Below are positions 20,370 to 28,883 of a stretch of DNA of 64,000 nucleotides, piece by piece. The DNA comes from JAZFYD01 sp036443405 (lineage in GTDB: Bacteria > Planctomycetota > PLA2), in assembly GCA_036443405.1 (NCBI GenBank), contig JAZFYD010000243.1, positions 3,056 through 67,055 on the forward strand, given 5' to 3'. Within the stretch, counting starts at the first letter, position 1; each line of letters begins with the position of its first letter. A model generated the notes under the pieces. That model was not told the DNA's origin and searched no databases. It was given only the letters and a program-made list of their open reading frames with translations. The translations under genes and the position numbers were made by a program.

Positions 20370-20397
20370 CGCAGCCGGGGCCGGGCCCGGCGGCGGC

Positions 20398-20425
20398 TTG
20401 ACTGGCACCTGACCATGCGCATACT
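20398..20425 (+). promoter_or_regulatory. Sigma-70-like promoter for the metallophosphoesterase-yidC unit
   Basis: TTGACT at 20398-20403, a 16-bp spacer, then CATACT at 20420-20425, about 40 bp upstream of the GTG start at 20465. It is divergent from the candidate nrdR promoter. Confidence 0.5.
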
Positions 20426-20464
20426 GTTCGTTTGCCCAAAGCCGACCCGCGGGATTGATAATCC

Positions 20465-21223
20465 GTGCCCCAAATCGCCATCGTCTCCGACATCCACGCC
20501 AACATCGAGGCCCTAGACGTCGTCCTCGCGGACATCAAACGCAAATTGATCAAGGACATCGTCTGCTTGGGCGACATCATCGGGTACGGCCCGAACCCCC
20601 GCGAGTGCCTGCAGGCCCTGATGGGCTGCAAGGCAGTCCTGATGGGCAACCACGAGGAAGCGGTTCTCTACTACGGTGAGGACTTCAACCCGAAGGCCCG
20701 CGAGGCCATCGACTGGACCCGGGACCAGCTCAACCGCCCGGAGTTCCCCAAGGACGAGAACTACGACCTCTGGAACTTCCTCGGTGTCATGGAGCAGATC
20801 ATCGTCACGGACGAAGCCATGTTCGTGCACGCCTCGCCGCGCGATCCGACCAAGGAGTACGTGACACCCGAGGACACCCGCAAGAACCAGGAGAAGCTGC
20901 GCGACATCTTCACGCGATTCGAGCGCATCTGCTTCATCGGGCATAGCCACATCCCGGGTGTTTACACGCAGGAGCTGCGCTACATCGATCCGAAGACGAT
21001 CGGTAGCGAATACAAGCTCGAGGATGGCCGCAAGGCGCTGGTCAACACCGGCGCGGTCGGACAGCCCCGCGATGGCGATCCCCGCGCGTCCTACGTGACA
21101 TTCGACGGTCGGACCGTGCGGTTCCACCGTCTCGACTACGACTTCAACAAGACGATGGACAAGATCTACAAGGAAGATCGACTCCCCAACTATTTGGCCG
21201 ACCGTCTCGCCGTAGGCCGCTAA
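20465..21223 (+). CDS. Calcineurin-like metallophosphoesterase
   Basis: 252 residues with the full metal-binding set of the family: SDIHAN near residue 8, CLGDIIGYGPNP, LMGNHEEA, FVHASP and FIGHSHIPGVYTQ. These ligate two metals for phosphoester hydrolysis; this YfcE/ApaH-like branch is often annotated only as metallophosphoesterase. Start GTG 20465; no upstream in-frame alternative is better. It lies 55 bp before yidC on the same strand, so they may be co-transcribed. Confidence 0.88.
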   Translation: MPQIAIVSDIHANIEALDVVLADIKRKLIKDIVCLGDIIGYGPNPRECLQALMGCKAVLMGNHEEAVLYYGEDFNPKAREAIDWTRDQLNRPEFPKDENYDLWNFLGVMEQIIVTDEAMFVHASPRDPTKEYVTPEDTRKNQEKLRDIFTRFERICFIGHSHIPGVYTQELRYIDPKTIGSEYKLEDGRKALVNTGAVGQPRDGDPRASYVTFDGRTVRFHRLDYDFNKTMDKIYKEDRLPNYLADRLAVGR

Positions 21224-21278
21224 GCGGCACGGTGCGTTCCCTCTCTCCCGCCGACCGCCGCATTTTCATCGGAGTCCC

Positions 21279-23774
21279 ATGCCTCGCCTGCTCCTGATCG
21301 TGACCCTCGGACTCGTCCTCTTCATGGTGATGGGCAAGGGCTGCCAAAGCGGCCCCAAGCTCCCGCCTGCGCTCGGTCAGCGCAATCTGCAGCCCTGGGA
21401 TCCGGCGACCGTTGTCGAACTGAGATCCGGCGACACCAAGCTGCAACTCGACGCCGACGGCCGCATCCTGTCGCTTGTGGTGAACGGTAAGACCCTGATT
21501 CAGCCGGCACCGCTTCACAACCGGCCGCTCGCGATCGTCGAACGGCGGGCCAACGGCGAGCTTGTTTTGCTGCCCGGCTTCGCACAGGACGAAGCGGCCG
21601 ACGAAAAGAGCATCACGTACATCTCGAAGATCCGCAGCCAGCGGCTAGAGAAACACATCGCGATCGATGACGACGGCAACGGAATCACCGTTTCGCTGAA
21701 GGCCCACGGGTTCGAGTTCGACAGCGGCGGATTCGAGCTGACCGCGCTGGGCGGCGTGCCCATGTCCCAGGACGAAGACGGGCCGGTCACGGGTCTTGTG
21801 GAATGGACGAAACAAAGGGCCCAGATCTACCCGTTTGCGCGGCTGGCCAAGGATCAGGCCGAAAAGCGCATGGTGCAGGAGCGCCGGCTCAGGAACGAAA
21901 GGAAGGTCGAAGAGCCCGGCCCCGGCCGGTATCAGCGCATCAAGCGCGATCTCGACATGATCGGCGCCCTGGGCACCGGCGGTTTGCTGAAGTTCGAGGG
22001 CATCACCGGAGTTCGAGCCGTCAACACCCTCGCGTATCGCGCCGTGCGGGACGGGTCGCCGGAACGGGACATGGAATCCTGGATCTCGCTCGACCACGAA
22101 GCGGGCAAACTCGAGGCGAGCTTCAGGATCACGTGGGCCTCGTACGAGTCCTTCGCGAACGAGCACGCCCATCTGCCCGCGTTCCGCAAAGGCAACTCCA
22201 CGGAGCACGTCCTCGAAAACGGCACGATGCGCATCGTGTTTTCGGACCGCGGCGCCGGGATCGCGCGCGCACACCTGAAGAAGTACGCGCTGGGCGCGGA
22301 CGACGAACTCTCGCCGGAAACGTGGATTCCAATCGTGCGCGAGGAGATCCCTGCGAGCGAACGCGCCCTCACGCTCAAGTTCCGCTCGATCAGCCTGGCC
22401 CAGTTCGGCGGCCTCGATTCGGTGACCTCGATTTGGAAGGTGGTCGAACAAAGCGCGAGGCACATCCGTTTCCGCTTGGAAGCCGATAACGGCTGGCGCG
22501 TCGAGAAGACCGTCACGCTGCCGGGCGAGGACGAATACGACCTGTGGGTTGATATCGAAGCGCGCAAGCCGGACGGGGAGAGGGACGAGACGTTCAAGTT
22601 CACGCTCGTCGGCCCCTCGGGCATCTACATGACCGACGCGTACCGCGGCGTCTTCGGCGCGGACCCGCCGCAGGGGCTCTTGCTCGAGCGACCCGGCGAG
22701 ACCGAAAACGAGTCGATCGACGACATCCTCGAGGAGCCCCTCGTGAGCGACTACTCGACCGAGCAGCGCGGGCGCTGCGAAGCGGTCGCGATCGGCGGCG
22801 CGTACTTCCTTGGTGCGCTCATCACCGAAGCCACGTTCGACGCCAACGACCAGCCGCGCGGCGTCGTCACGCGCGCTGCGATCACCGACGTGGAACTCAG
22901 GAAACCGATCCCCCGCGTGAGCGAGGACGAGCCACTCAAATCGTCGCTTCGTGGCGAGGTCTCCTGCTTGCTCCGATTCGATCAGGGCCGCGCTGAGACG
23001 AGGTTCCAGCTCTATCTCGGGCCGCGGCGCGTGGAGAACCTCGATCCGCTCGGCATCCGCCGCGCCATCGACTTCGGATTCTTCTCAGCCATCGGCCGCG
23101 TTCTGTTGTGGCTGATGAAGTTCTTCGCGGGCATCTTCAACAGCTACGGCGTCGCGATCATCTGCATGACGCTGTTCATCCGTGCGCTGCTCTTCCCGGT
23201 GTCGTACAAGACGCAGCTGAGCATGCAGCGTTACTCGCGGCGCATGCAGAAGATCAAGCCGATCCTGGAGAGGCTGCAGGAACAGTACAAGTCGAATCCG
23301 CAGCGCCTGAACCAGGAACGCATGAAGGTGATGCGCGAGCACAAGATCGGTCTGCCGCTCGGCTGCCTCACGCTGTTCCTGCAGATCCCGATCTGGATCG
23401 CACTCTTCTCGAGCCTGCGCGTCGAGTTCTCGCTGCGACACCAACCGTTTCTGTGGGCCAACGATCTGGCGATGCCCGACGCGTTGTTCCAACTCCCGTT
23501 CTGGCCGGGTTCGTTCAACGCGCTCCCGCTCCTGATGCTCGGCCTCTGGGTCTGGCAGCAGAAGGCGACGCCGACGCCGGCCAGCGACGATCCCCAAGTG
23601 CAGGCGCAGATGAAGATGTTGAAGTTCATGCCGTTCATGTTCTTCATCTTCCTCTACAAGTATGCGTGCGCGCTGAGTGTGTATATGTGCATCTCCAGCG
23701 CCTGGGGCATCGTCGAGGGCAAGATGGTCCGCCGAGCAATCAAGCGGTTGGACGACGCACCAGCGGCCGGGTAG
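21279..23774 (+). CDS. yidC: Membrane protein insertase YidC
   Basis: An 831-residue YidC/Oxa1 insertase, much longer than the common 540-620. The N-terminal helix (residues 3-20) is followed by a large periplasmic beta domain of about 570 residues. The C-terminal insertase core has five helices; the conserved groove arginine is Arg635 in TLFIRALLFPVS. LPLGCLTLFLQIPIWIALF and FMPFMFFIFLYKYACAL are typical core helices. Start ATG 21279 with CGGAG upstream. It inserts membrane proteins with or without SecYEG. Convergent with radC. Confidence 0.93.
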   Translation: MPRLLLIVTLGLVLFMVMGKGCQSGPKLPPALGQRNLQPWDPATVVELRSGDTKLQLDADGRILSLVVNGKTLIQPAPLHNRPLAIVERRANGELVLLPGFAQDEAADEKSITYISKIRSQRLEKHIAIDDDGNGITVSLKAHGFEFDSGGFELTALGGVPMSQDEDGPVTGLVEWTKQRAQIYPFARLAKDQAEKRMVQERRLRNERKVEEPGPGRYQRIKRDLDMIGALGTGGLLKFEGITGVRAVNTLAYRAVRDGSPERDMESWISLDHEAGKLEASFRITWASYESFANEHAHLPAFRKGNSTEHVLENGTMRIVFSDRGAGIARAHLKKYALGADDELSPETWIPIVREEIPASERALTLKFRSISLAQFGGLDSVTSIWKVVEQSARHIRFRLEADNGWRVEKTVTLPGEDEYDLWVDIEARKPDGERDETFKFTLVGPSGIYMTDAYRGVFGADPPQGLLLERPGETENESIDDILEEPLVSDYSTEQRGRCEAVAIGGAYFLGALITEATFDANDQPRGVVTRAAITDVELRKPIPRVSEDEPLKSSLRGEVSCLLRFDQGRAETRFQLYLGPRRVENLDPLGIRRAIDFGFFSAIGRVLLWLMKFFAGIFNSYGVAIICMTLFIRALLFPVSYKTQLSMQRYSRRMQKIKPILERLQEQYKSNPQRLNQERMKVMREHKIGLPLGCLTLFLQIPIWIALFSSLRVEFSLRHQPFLWANDLAMPDALFQLPFWPGSFNALPLLMLGLWVWQQKATPTPASDDPQVQAQMKMLKFMPFMFFIFLYKYACALSVYMCISSAWGIVEGKMVRRAIKRLDDAPAAG

Positions 23775-23796
23775 CGCGGGGATGCCCTTATCCTTA

Positions 23797-23909
23797 CCCT
23801 TGTCCTAGACCCTCTACCCTTTTCCTTTTCCTGCTCCCTCCGCCCTTCCCCCAGGGCTAAGAACAAGGGGCACAGGAAAAGGGTCGAGTGCAAAGGGTCT
23901 AGGACAAGG
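23797..23909. terminator. Polypyrimidine inverted repeat between yidC and radC
   Basis: 23797-23813 (CCCTTGTCCTAGACCCT) pairs with 23894-23909 over 16 bp without mismatch, and an inner CCTTTTCCTG near 23824-23833 pairs with CAGGAAAAGG at 23873-23882. CCTT/GTCCT-like units recur along each arm. It lies between convergent genes, consistent with a two-way terminator, although T-runs are poor. Confidence 0.55.
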
Positions 23910-23934
23910 ACTAGGGCAAGGGCAGGGGGTGCGC

Positions 23935-24594
23935 CTACAGCATGCCCGACTCCTTGAAACTCGTGTACGCGCCATCCCCCACGATCACGTGGTCGAGGAT
24001 GCGAATGCCGAGGAGGTCGCTGGCGGCCATCAGCCTGCGCGTAACCGCGAGGTCTTCGTCCGAGGGCGCGGGATCGCCCGACGGATGATTGTGGACGAGC
24101 ACTACGGCGCCCGCCGACTCCCGTACCGCCGGACCGAACACCTCCCGCGGGTGCACAATCGAGTTGGTCAGAGAACCCTCGGAGACGATCTCCTCGCGCA
24201 GCACACGATGGCGCGCGTCGAGTAGCACGACCAGGAACACCTCGCGTTTCCAATCCCGCAGCCGCGCGTGGTAGTGGTCAAAGATCTGGCGCGGGCTCAC
24301 AAACGGATCGCCGGTGGTCATGCGTTCCGACATCACGCGGCGCGCGAGCGTGAACAGCGCCGCAAGGCGCGCCGCGCGCACGGAGCCCACCCCTGGAAGC
24401 GCGCGTAGTTCGCGCGGGGCCAGCCGGGACAACCGGCGCAGGCCCCCCGCGTCGTGAAGGAGCGAGCGAGCGCCCTCGGCCGCGCGCTGCGTGGTGGCGC
24501 CGGGGCCGAGCACGAGCGCGAGCAACTCCTCGTCGGCATGGTTTTCGAGGGCGGCGTTGGACCGCTGACCGGGTGATGCGAGATCGTTCGGCAC
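23935..24594 (-). CDS. radC: RadC/MPN+ JAMM-domain protein
   Basis: 219 residues: an N-terminal helix-hairpin-helix part (LRALPGVGSVRAARLAALF, residues 64-82) and a C-terminal JAMM domain with HNHPSGDPAPSDED (His168, His170, Ser178, Asp181). Once linked to recombination repair, RadC's biochemical role is unresolved; the JAMM residues suggest a metal-dependent peptidase or nuclease fold. The start is GTG 24594 with GCGAGG upstream. No neighbour suggests a specific pathway. Confidence 0.9.
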   Translation of the reverse strand: MPNDLASPGQRSNAALENHADEELLALVLGPGATTQRAAEGARSLLHDAGGLRRLSRLAPRELRALPGVGSVRAARLAALFTLARRVMSERMTTGDPFVSPRQIFDHYHARLRDWKREVFLVVLLDARHRVLREEIVSEGSLTNSIVHPREVFGPAVRESAGAVVLVHNHPSGDPAPSDEDLAVTRRLMAASDLLGIRILDHVIVGDGAYTSFKESGML

Positions 24595-24743
24595 ACAGAT
24601 ACCTCGCAGACGGTGTCAAAAGCGTTCGCCGCGATCGCGTCGCGAGGTGTGATCCGGCCTGCCGGGCGGAAAACAAAACCGCGCCAAGAGCAAATCGGAA
24701 AACGGATGCCACCGCCCACGAGGTATAGGGGAAAGGAGTTCCC

Positions 24744-25454
24744 ATGCCCCGCTTCCAAGGCCGCCTCGCATCGGCTGCCCTCGTATTCCTGTTTCAACCG
24801 GCGCCCGCCAACGCCGACTGCCTGCTCATCACCGAACTCGTCACCGACCCGCAGGCGGATCACTCCGAAAACACCGGTGGCAACGGCGTCCCGTTCGACG
24901 ACGTGCCCGGAACCGGAACCGTGTCGAGTCTCGACGAATACGTTGAGATCTTCAACGCGTCGGGCTATGTCGTCGATCTGACCGGGTTCCGTCTCGAGTT
25001 CTACGACGCGACCCCGAGTTCGTTCGTGTTCGGGACGAGCACGGGCGTCGTTCGCATCTCGCTCGGCAGCACGTTGGACTCGCTCTTACCCGGTGCGTTT
25101 GCGCTTGTCGGAAACCCGCCCGGCGCCCTCAATAACCGCATCACGGTGTTGCTTCGGGACCCAGGCGGGGGCGTGGTCGATTCGCTGATCGACGTCGACG
25201 GCAACGCGACGGGCGCGTCCGATGAAGCGCTCTACCGGCCATGGACGGGCGACCGGTTTCTCGACGACCCGATTCTGGGCCCCATCACGCCGCTCGGCTT
25301 CCCGCCCGCCGTGAGACCGGTTCCCGAGCCCGCCACGCTCGTGATGGTCTGCGTCAGCGGCTTTTCAGCCGCGCTTGCCAGCGTGCGAAGAGCTCGCTGC
25401 GCCCGGCGCCGAAAACGGCACGCAGTGCCGCGGTCTCCGACTCCGACGACCTAG
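24744..25454 (+). CDS. Secreted protein with PEP-CTERM sorting signal
   Basis: 236 residues. An N-terminal signal peptide (about residues 1-24) is followed by a beta-rich body of the lamin-tail-like kind (LLITELVTDPQ, EYVEIFNASGYVVDLTGFRL). The C-terminus is a PEP-CTERM tail: VPEP at 193-196, a hydrophobic helix at 198-217 and an Arg-rich end. Such tails are cut by exosortase during export to the surface or EPS; no exosortase gene is in the window. Start ATG 24744 with AGGAG. The last 101 bp overlap the convergent metallopeptidase gene, including most of the sorting tail. Confidence 0.82.
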   Translation: MPRFQGRLASAALVFLFQPAPANADCLLITELVTDPQADHSENTGGNGVPFDDVPGTGTVSSLDEYVEIFNASGYVVDLTGFRLEFYDATPSSFVFGTSTGVVRISLGSTLDSLLPGAFALVGNPPGALNNRITVLLRDPGGGVVDSLIDVDGNATGASDEALYRPWTGDRFLDDPILGPITPLGFPPAVRPVPEPATLVMVCVSGFSAALASVRRARCARRRKRHAVPRSPTPTT

Positions 25455-26625
25455 TACCGGCTTTTGCCTCCGCCAGCGCGTGTAACAACTTGAGTATGCC
25501 GGCCTCGCCGCCTTCCGCGGTTAGGAACGCGGTGAAAGCCAAGGCAAGGTCGTAAAAGCGACTGACGCGACGTGGATCGGGCTGGCGGAGGACTTCGCCG
25601 GACAGATCCCCCGCTTTCGCAGAGCGGCCACGACGCAATCGGTCCTCCGCGGGAGCGACATCCTTCCCTTCCGCCAATTGGGCGAGACCTTCGTGCAGCC
25701 AGCCCGGTGTGTTGGGCGCGATGCCGCGGATGAGTTGATGCGCGAACTCGTGGTGGATGGTCCGGCGCGCCGCAGCCAGCCGGTTGGGACCCGATGGCAG
25801 CGCAACGCGGATCGTCCCGTCGTTGACCCCGGCCACCCAGTGATGCAAGCGCGTCGCAGCCCGGAACTCCTTGGGCGTGTAGATCGTCACGACCGTCCGC
25901 GACCCCGGGAAGTGGCCGAATCGTCGGCACAAGACGCTGTACGCCTCCTGACACGCCGCGGCCACAGACGACGCGTCGGCAAACGGGATGGACTTTCCGA
26001 ACCGCACCAAGAACTCGGGGCTCGGAATCTCCTCGAACGATGATTCGACCGCGAGCTCTCGGCGCGCGCGCTCGAGACGGTTTGCAATGTCCGGATCGCT
26101 TGGACGCAGATGCGCCGCCCGCGACCAGTGTTCGACCGCCTCAGAAAGCACCCGTTCGTCGTACGCAACCTGGCCGAGGTTCACACGCGCAGCAAGGTGG
26201 TTCGGTTCTCGCTCCAGCACCCACTCGAAGTCCTCGCGCGCGAACAGGCGGTCGGTATCGCTTTGCTGTTCGTAGCGTGCACGGCCCCGCTGGACACGGT
26301 ACGCGATCCGCTCCGGATGCAATTCGATGGCTCGATCCAAGAGGAGAACCACCTGATCGGCCCGTGGATCGGCCGCCGAATCCTTGCGCTCCCTCAAGAG
26401 GTCCGCGAGCTGCGAGAGCGCCGCAGCCAGATTGCGGCTCACGACCACCGAGTCGGGCGCGGCCTGAAGAGCCGACTCGAACGCCAACACCGCGGAAGCG
26501 GGGTCCCGCCCGCGCAGCGCGTCGAGCCCGGCATCGTTTTTTGAGATCGCCAGCGCCGAAGGCGCTGCGAACAGCACGGTGGCGCCAAGCAGCGCAAAGA
26601 CAAGCAGAACGCGACATCCGGACAC
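25354..26625 (-). CDS. Exported TPR protein with HEXXH metallopeptidase domain
   Basis: 423 residues from GTG 26625 (an alternative GTG is at 26658). The signal peptide ends about residue 26 (PSALA). Tetratricopeptide-like repeats span 30-185. A gluzincin-type domain follows with HEFAH at 292-296 and Glu312 in GWLHEGLAQ as likely third zinc ligand. The family is DUF1570/peptidase MA-like in planctomycete genomes. It probably acts outside the cytoplasm; substrate unknown. Its 3' end overlaps the PEP-CTERM gene by 101 bp in antisense. Confidence 0.8.
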   Translation of the reverse strand: MSGCRVLLVFALLGATVLFAAPSALAISKNDAGLDALRGRDPASAVLAFESALQAAPDSVVVSRNLAAALSQLADLLRERKDSAADPRADQVVLLLDRAIELHPERIAYRVQRGRARYEQQSDTDRLFAREDFEWVLEREPNHLAARVNLGQVAYDERVLSEAVEHWSRAAHLRPSDPDIANRLERARRELAVESSFEEIPSPEFLVRFGKSIPFADASSVAAACQEAYSVLCRRFGHFPGSRTVVTIYTPKEFRAATRLHHWVAGVNDGTIRVALPSGPNRLAAARRTIHHEFAHQLIRGIAPNTPGWLHEGLAQLAEGKDVAPAEDRLRRGRSAKAGDLSGEVLRQPDPRRVSRFYDLALAFTAFLTAEGGEAGILKLLHALAEAKAGTRSSESETAALRAVFGAGRSELFARWQARLKSR

Positions 26626-26683
26626 GAACGCGATCTTACCTGCGAAAAGACCGGCCACAGAACGGGGACGGGCGGGCGCTGCC

Positions 26684-27223
26684 TCAGAACTCCTGCGCTT
26701 CGAACACCTCGATGCTCATGCCCGGTCGCGCGGTCTCGGGGATGCCGGCCTTCACGGCTGCTTCGCGAACCAGGCGGCGGCCGTCCCATCCCTTCTGCTT
26801 CGCCACCTGCGGCAGCAACACGCCGCACCGCTCGCCGTGGCGCACCACGACGCCGTGGCGCCCGCCTTCGACACCTCCGGCATCGTCGATGGCCCGGGGG
26901 GCGCTCAGCACACTCAGCTTGACGCTGAGCCTCGGCAGTTCATCCGGATGCACCGGACGAAACCGATCGTCCCGAATCGCGGCTTCGGCAGCCAGCCGCT
27001 CGGTCGCGACCATCAATCCGTCCTCGCCGCGGACCGAACCGATGCAGCCGCGCAGCTCGCCGGCGACAAACACGGAAACGAACACACCATGTTTCGCCTC
27101 GAGAGCGACTGGAGTCCTAGGCAACGCCGGTACGGCGGGTCGGCCGCGAACCGCTGCAATCGCGCAGACGAGCGCGCGCTGGCGTAGGTACGCGCGCTCG
27201 TCCGGTGAGAGGGCTGCGCTCAA
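26684..27223 (-). CDS. AMMECR1 domain protein (AmmeMemoRadiSam system protein A)
   Basis: 179 residues of the AMMECR1 family, with the signature LRGCIGS at residues 57-63 and later GVLLPQVAKQKGWD. The family's chemistry is uncertain; in many bacteria it is adjacent to MEMO and a radical SAM gene, which are not present here. The start is inferred as TTG 27223, overlapping the stop of the OmpA-like lipoprotein gene (TTGA); the longer open frame upstream shadows that gene. Confidence 0.82.
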   Translation of the reverse strand: MSAALSPDERAYLRQRALVCAIAAVRGRPAVPALPRTPVALEAKHGVFVSVFVAGELRGCIGSVRGEDGLMVATERLAAEAAIRDDRFRPVHPDELPRLSVKLSVLSAPRAIDDAGGVEGGRHGVVVRHGERCGVLLPQVAKQKGWDGRRLVREAAVKAGIPETARPGMSIEVFEAQEF

Positions 27224-27951
27224 TTTTCGGTGACGCGGATCTCGACGCGCCGGTTCCTCCACTGGTTCCGTTCGCTGTCGTTGGGAACACGCGGCTGATG
27301 CGGCCCGAAGCCGATGACAGCCAAGCGACCCGCATCCACACCTCCGTGGGTTGTCAGGTACTCCCAAACCGACAGGGCGCGGTGCGCGGACAGCTCGATG
27401 TTGCCGAGCGGATACTGCTTCAACGTCTCCGGCTTGGTGACTTTCACGTTGTCCGTGTGACCCTCGATGCTGACACGTCCCGTACCGCCCTTGAGCGCGG
27501 CCGCGACTTTGGCGAGCGCGTTGTTGCCCTCGGCGGACAGGACGGCGGAACCCTTGGCGAACAGAACCGCCTCGCGCAGAACGAGCCGGTACCCGTCAGG
27601 CGCACGCTCCACCTCCACGTCCGCGTCGCCCTGGAACTCAGCAAGGACCTTGCGCACGTGCGCGCTGATCTCGCCCTTGACCTCCTCGACAGTGGCTTTG
27701 GTTTTCTCGTGTTTCTCGACCTCGACCTTCAAGCGACCGACTTCCTGCTTCAACGCGGCGCGATCGGTTGTCAAACGGTCCACGTGGAGACTCAACTCTT
27801 CGTTGGTCCCCTCGAGGTTTTCGATCGTCTGCTGAAGCGCCTCGTCGCTCGGAGTCGATATGCAGGCAGGTAGAACGGCCGCAACAAGCGCGGCGAGTAA
27901 AGGGCTCCAGCGGCGTGAGCCGTTGGGCCAGAAAAATCGGCGGCAGGACAC
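27220..27951 (-). CDS. OmpA-family peptidoglycan-associated lipoprotein
   Basis: 243 residues. The signal peptide ends at lipobox LPAC with Cys30. A coiled coil spans about 38-100, and a C-terminal OmpA domain (about 115-243) binds peptidoglycan: IEGHTDNVKV, LSAHRALSVWEYL, GFGPHQPRVPN and NRRVEIRV. The start GTG 27951 has a strong AAGGAG site. Residues 8-17 (WPNGSRRWSP) are encoded by a copy of the palindromic repeat, which thus forms the basic n-region of the signal peptide. Coupled to AMMECR1 downstream. Confidence 0.9.
   Translation of the reverse strand: MSCRRFFWPNGSRRWSPLLAALVAAVLPACISTPSDEALQQTIENLEGTNEELSLHVDRLTTDRAALKQEVGRLKVEVEKHEKTKATVEEVKGEISAHVRKVLAEFQGDADVEVERAPDGYRLVLREAVLFAKGSAVLSAEGNNALAKVAAALKGGTGRVSIEGHTDNVKVTKPETLKQYPLGNIELSAHRALSVWEYLTTHGGVDAGRLAVIGFGPHQPRVPNDSERNQWRNRRVEIRVTEN
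27903..27930. repeat. Palindromic repeat copy inside a signal peptide
   Basis: Centre CCAGCGGCGTGAGCCGTTGG, two changes from the window consensus. It is in frame within the lipoprotein gene, between the strong ribosome-binding site and start on one side and the hydrophobic core on the other. Confidence 0.9.
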
Positions 27952-27970
27952 GTTGGCTCCTTCAGAAACG

Positions 27971-28003
27971 GAAAAATCCCCCCGGACCTAGGACCGGGGG
28001 GAT
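27971..28003 (-). terminator. Rho-independent terminator after the HTH/membrane gene
   Basis: A 13-position stem (27976-27988 with 27991-28003, one mismatch) rich in G/C, with a 2-nt loop. On the minus strand it is followed by a run of four to five T. It ends the transcript of the gene at 28069-28839. Confidence 0.8.
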
Positions 28004-28068
28004 GAAATCGTAGCGTCTGGGACAAGGATCATGCAGCGGTTTTGACCGCCCCATCTTCCCGGTCAGAT

Positions 28069-28839
28069 TTACTCTCCGCTGCCTTCCGACGGATCTTCCG
28101 CGTGCTGGGCGTGCTCGCTGTCGATGGCGCCACGCTGGGAATGGATGTGGGAGGTGATCGTTTTCTCATCGTGGAAGAAGCCCCAGCCCGCGATCTTCTT
28201 CGCCATGTCGCCCAACGGGGGCTCACCGGCCTCGTTGTTGGCTGTGTTCCAGGCGGCGTAAAGGCTGAGCATGCCGACGATGCACGCCACGACGAGCGCG
28301 AACGTGATGGCCGGGTTGCCCTGGGGCTCGGCCGCCACGGTGGCGCGGCGCTGGCGCGGCTGACGAGCTGCCGGCGAGTCGACCTCCTCGATCTCCTCCT
28401 CGTCCACCTCGTCCGTGAGGTCGGCGCTGAGGTCGATCGGCTCCGTGGTCATGCCGACGTCGTCGGCACCCTTGTCCTCGATGAAAGTGTCCTGGCTGGA
28501 GATGGCTTCGGTCATACCACCGTCGTCGACGGCCAGGTCGATCTCATCTTTCTTGTCGGCACCCTCGAACACGAGGTCGTCGGTGAGCGTCTCACCAGAC
28601 TCCTCGAACGCGGGGGTCTCGTCCTCGAGCGTGATCTCGCTCAAGACGGTTTCGGAAGTTTCGGAGCCCGGCGACTTGGACGCGATCTTGTCGATCTCCG
28701 TCTTCTTGAACTTCATCACGTCGCCTTCGCGGAAGGCGCTGATCTCGCCCTCGGAGACAAGCCGCTTCAGCTTGTTCTCGTCGATGTGAAGTTGCCGGAC
28801 AACCTCGTCAAAGGTGTAGAACTCGCCACTTTTTGCCAT
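28069..28839 (-). CDS. Membrane protein with N-terminal helix-turn-helix (excisionase/MerR-like)
   Basis: 256 residues. Residues 6-50 resemble a winged-helix DNA-binding domain (YTFDEVVRQLHIDENKLKRL, then SAFREGDVMKFKKTEID). A long acidic, low-complexity stretch spans 55-155, then a basic patch, one transmembrane helix (about 172-192) and a C-terminal tail with His residues. Architecture of this type is recurrent in planctomycetes and may carry a membrane-tethered regulator; DNA targets are unknown. Start ATG 28839. Confidence 0.75.
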   Translation of the reverse strand: MAKSGEFYTFDEVVRQLHIDENKLKRLVSEGEISAFREGDVMKFKKTEIDKIASKSPGSETSETVLSEITLEDETPAFEESGETLTDDLVFEGADKKDEIDLAVDDGGMTEAISSQDTFIEDKGADDVGMTTEPIDLSADLTDEVDEEEIEEVDSPAARQPRQRRATVAAEPQGNPAITFALVVACIVGMLSLYAAWNTANNEAGEPPLGDMAKKIAGWGFFHDEKTITSHIHSQRGAIDSEHAQHAEDPSEGSGE

Positions 28840-28883
28840 TTGTTCTCTCTATCTGGTGAGACTGGACGCCGCGTCGACGCCCC

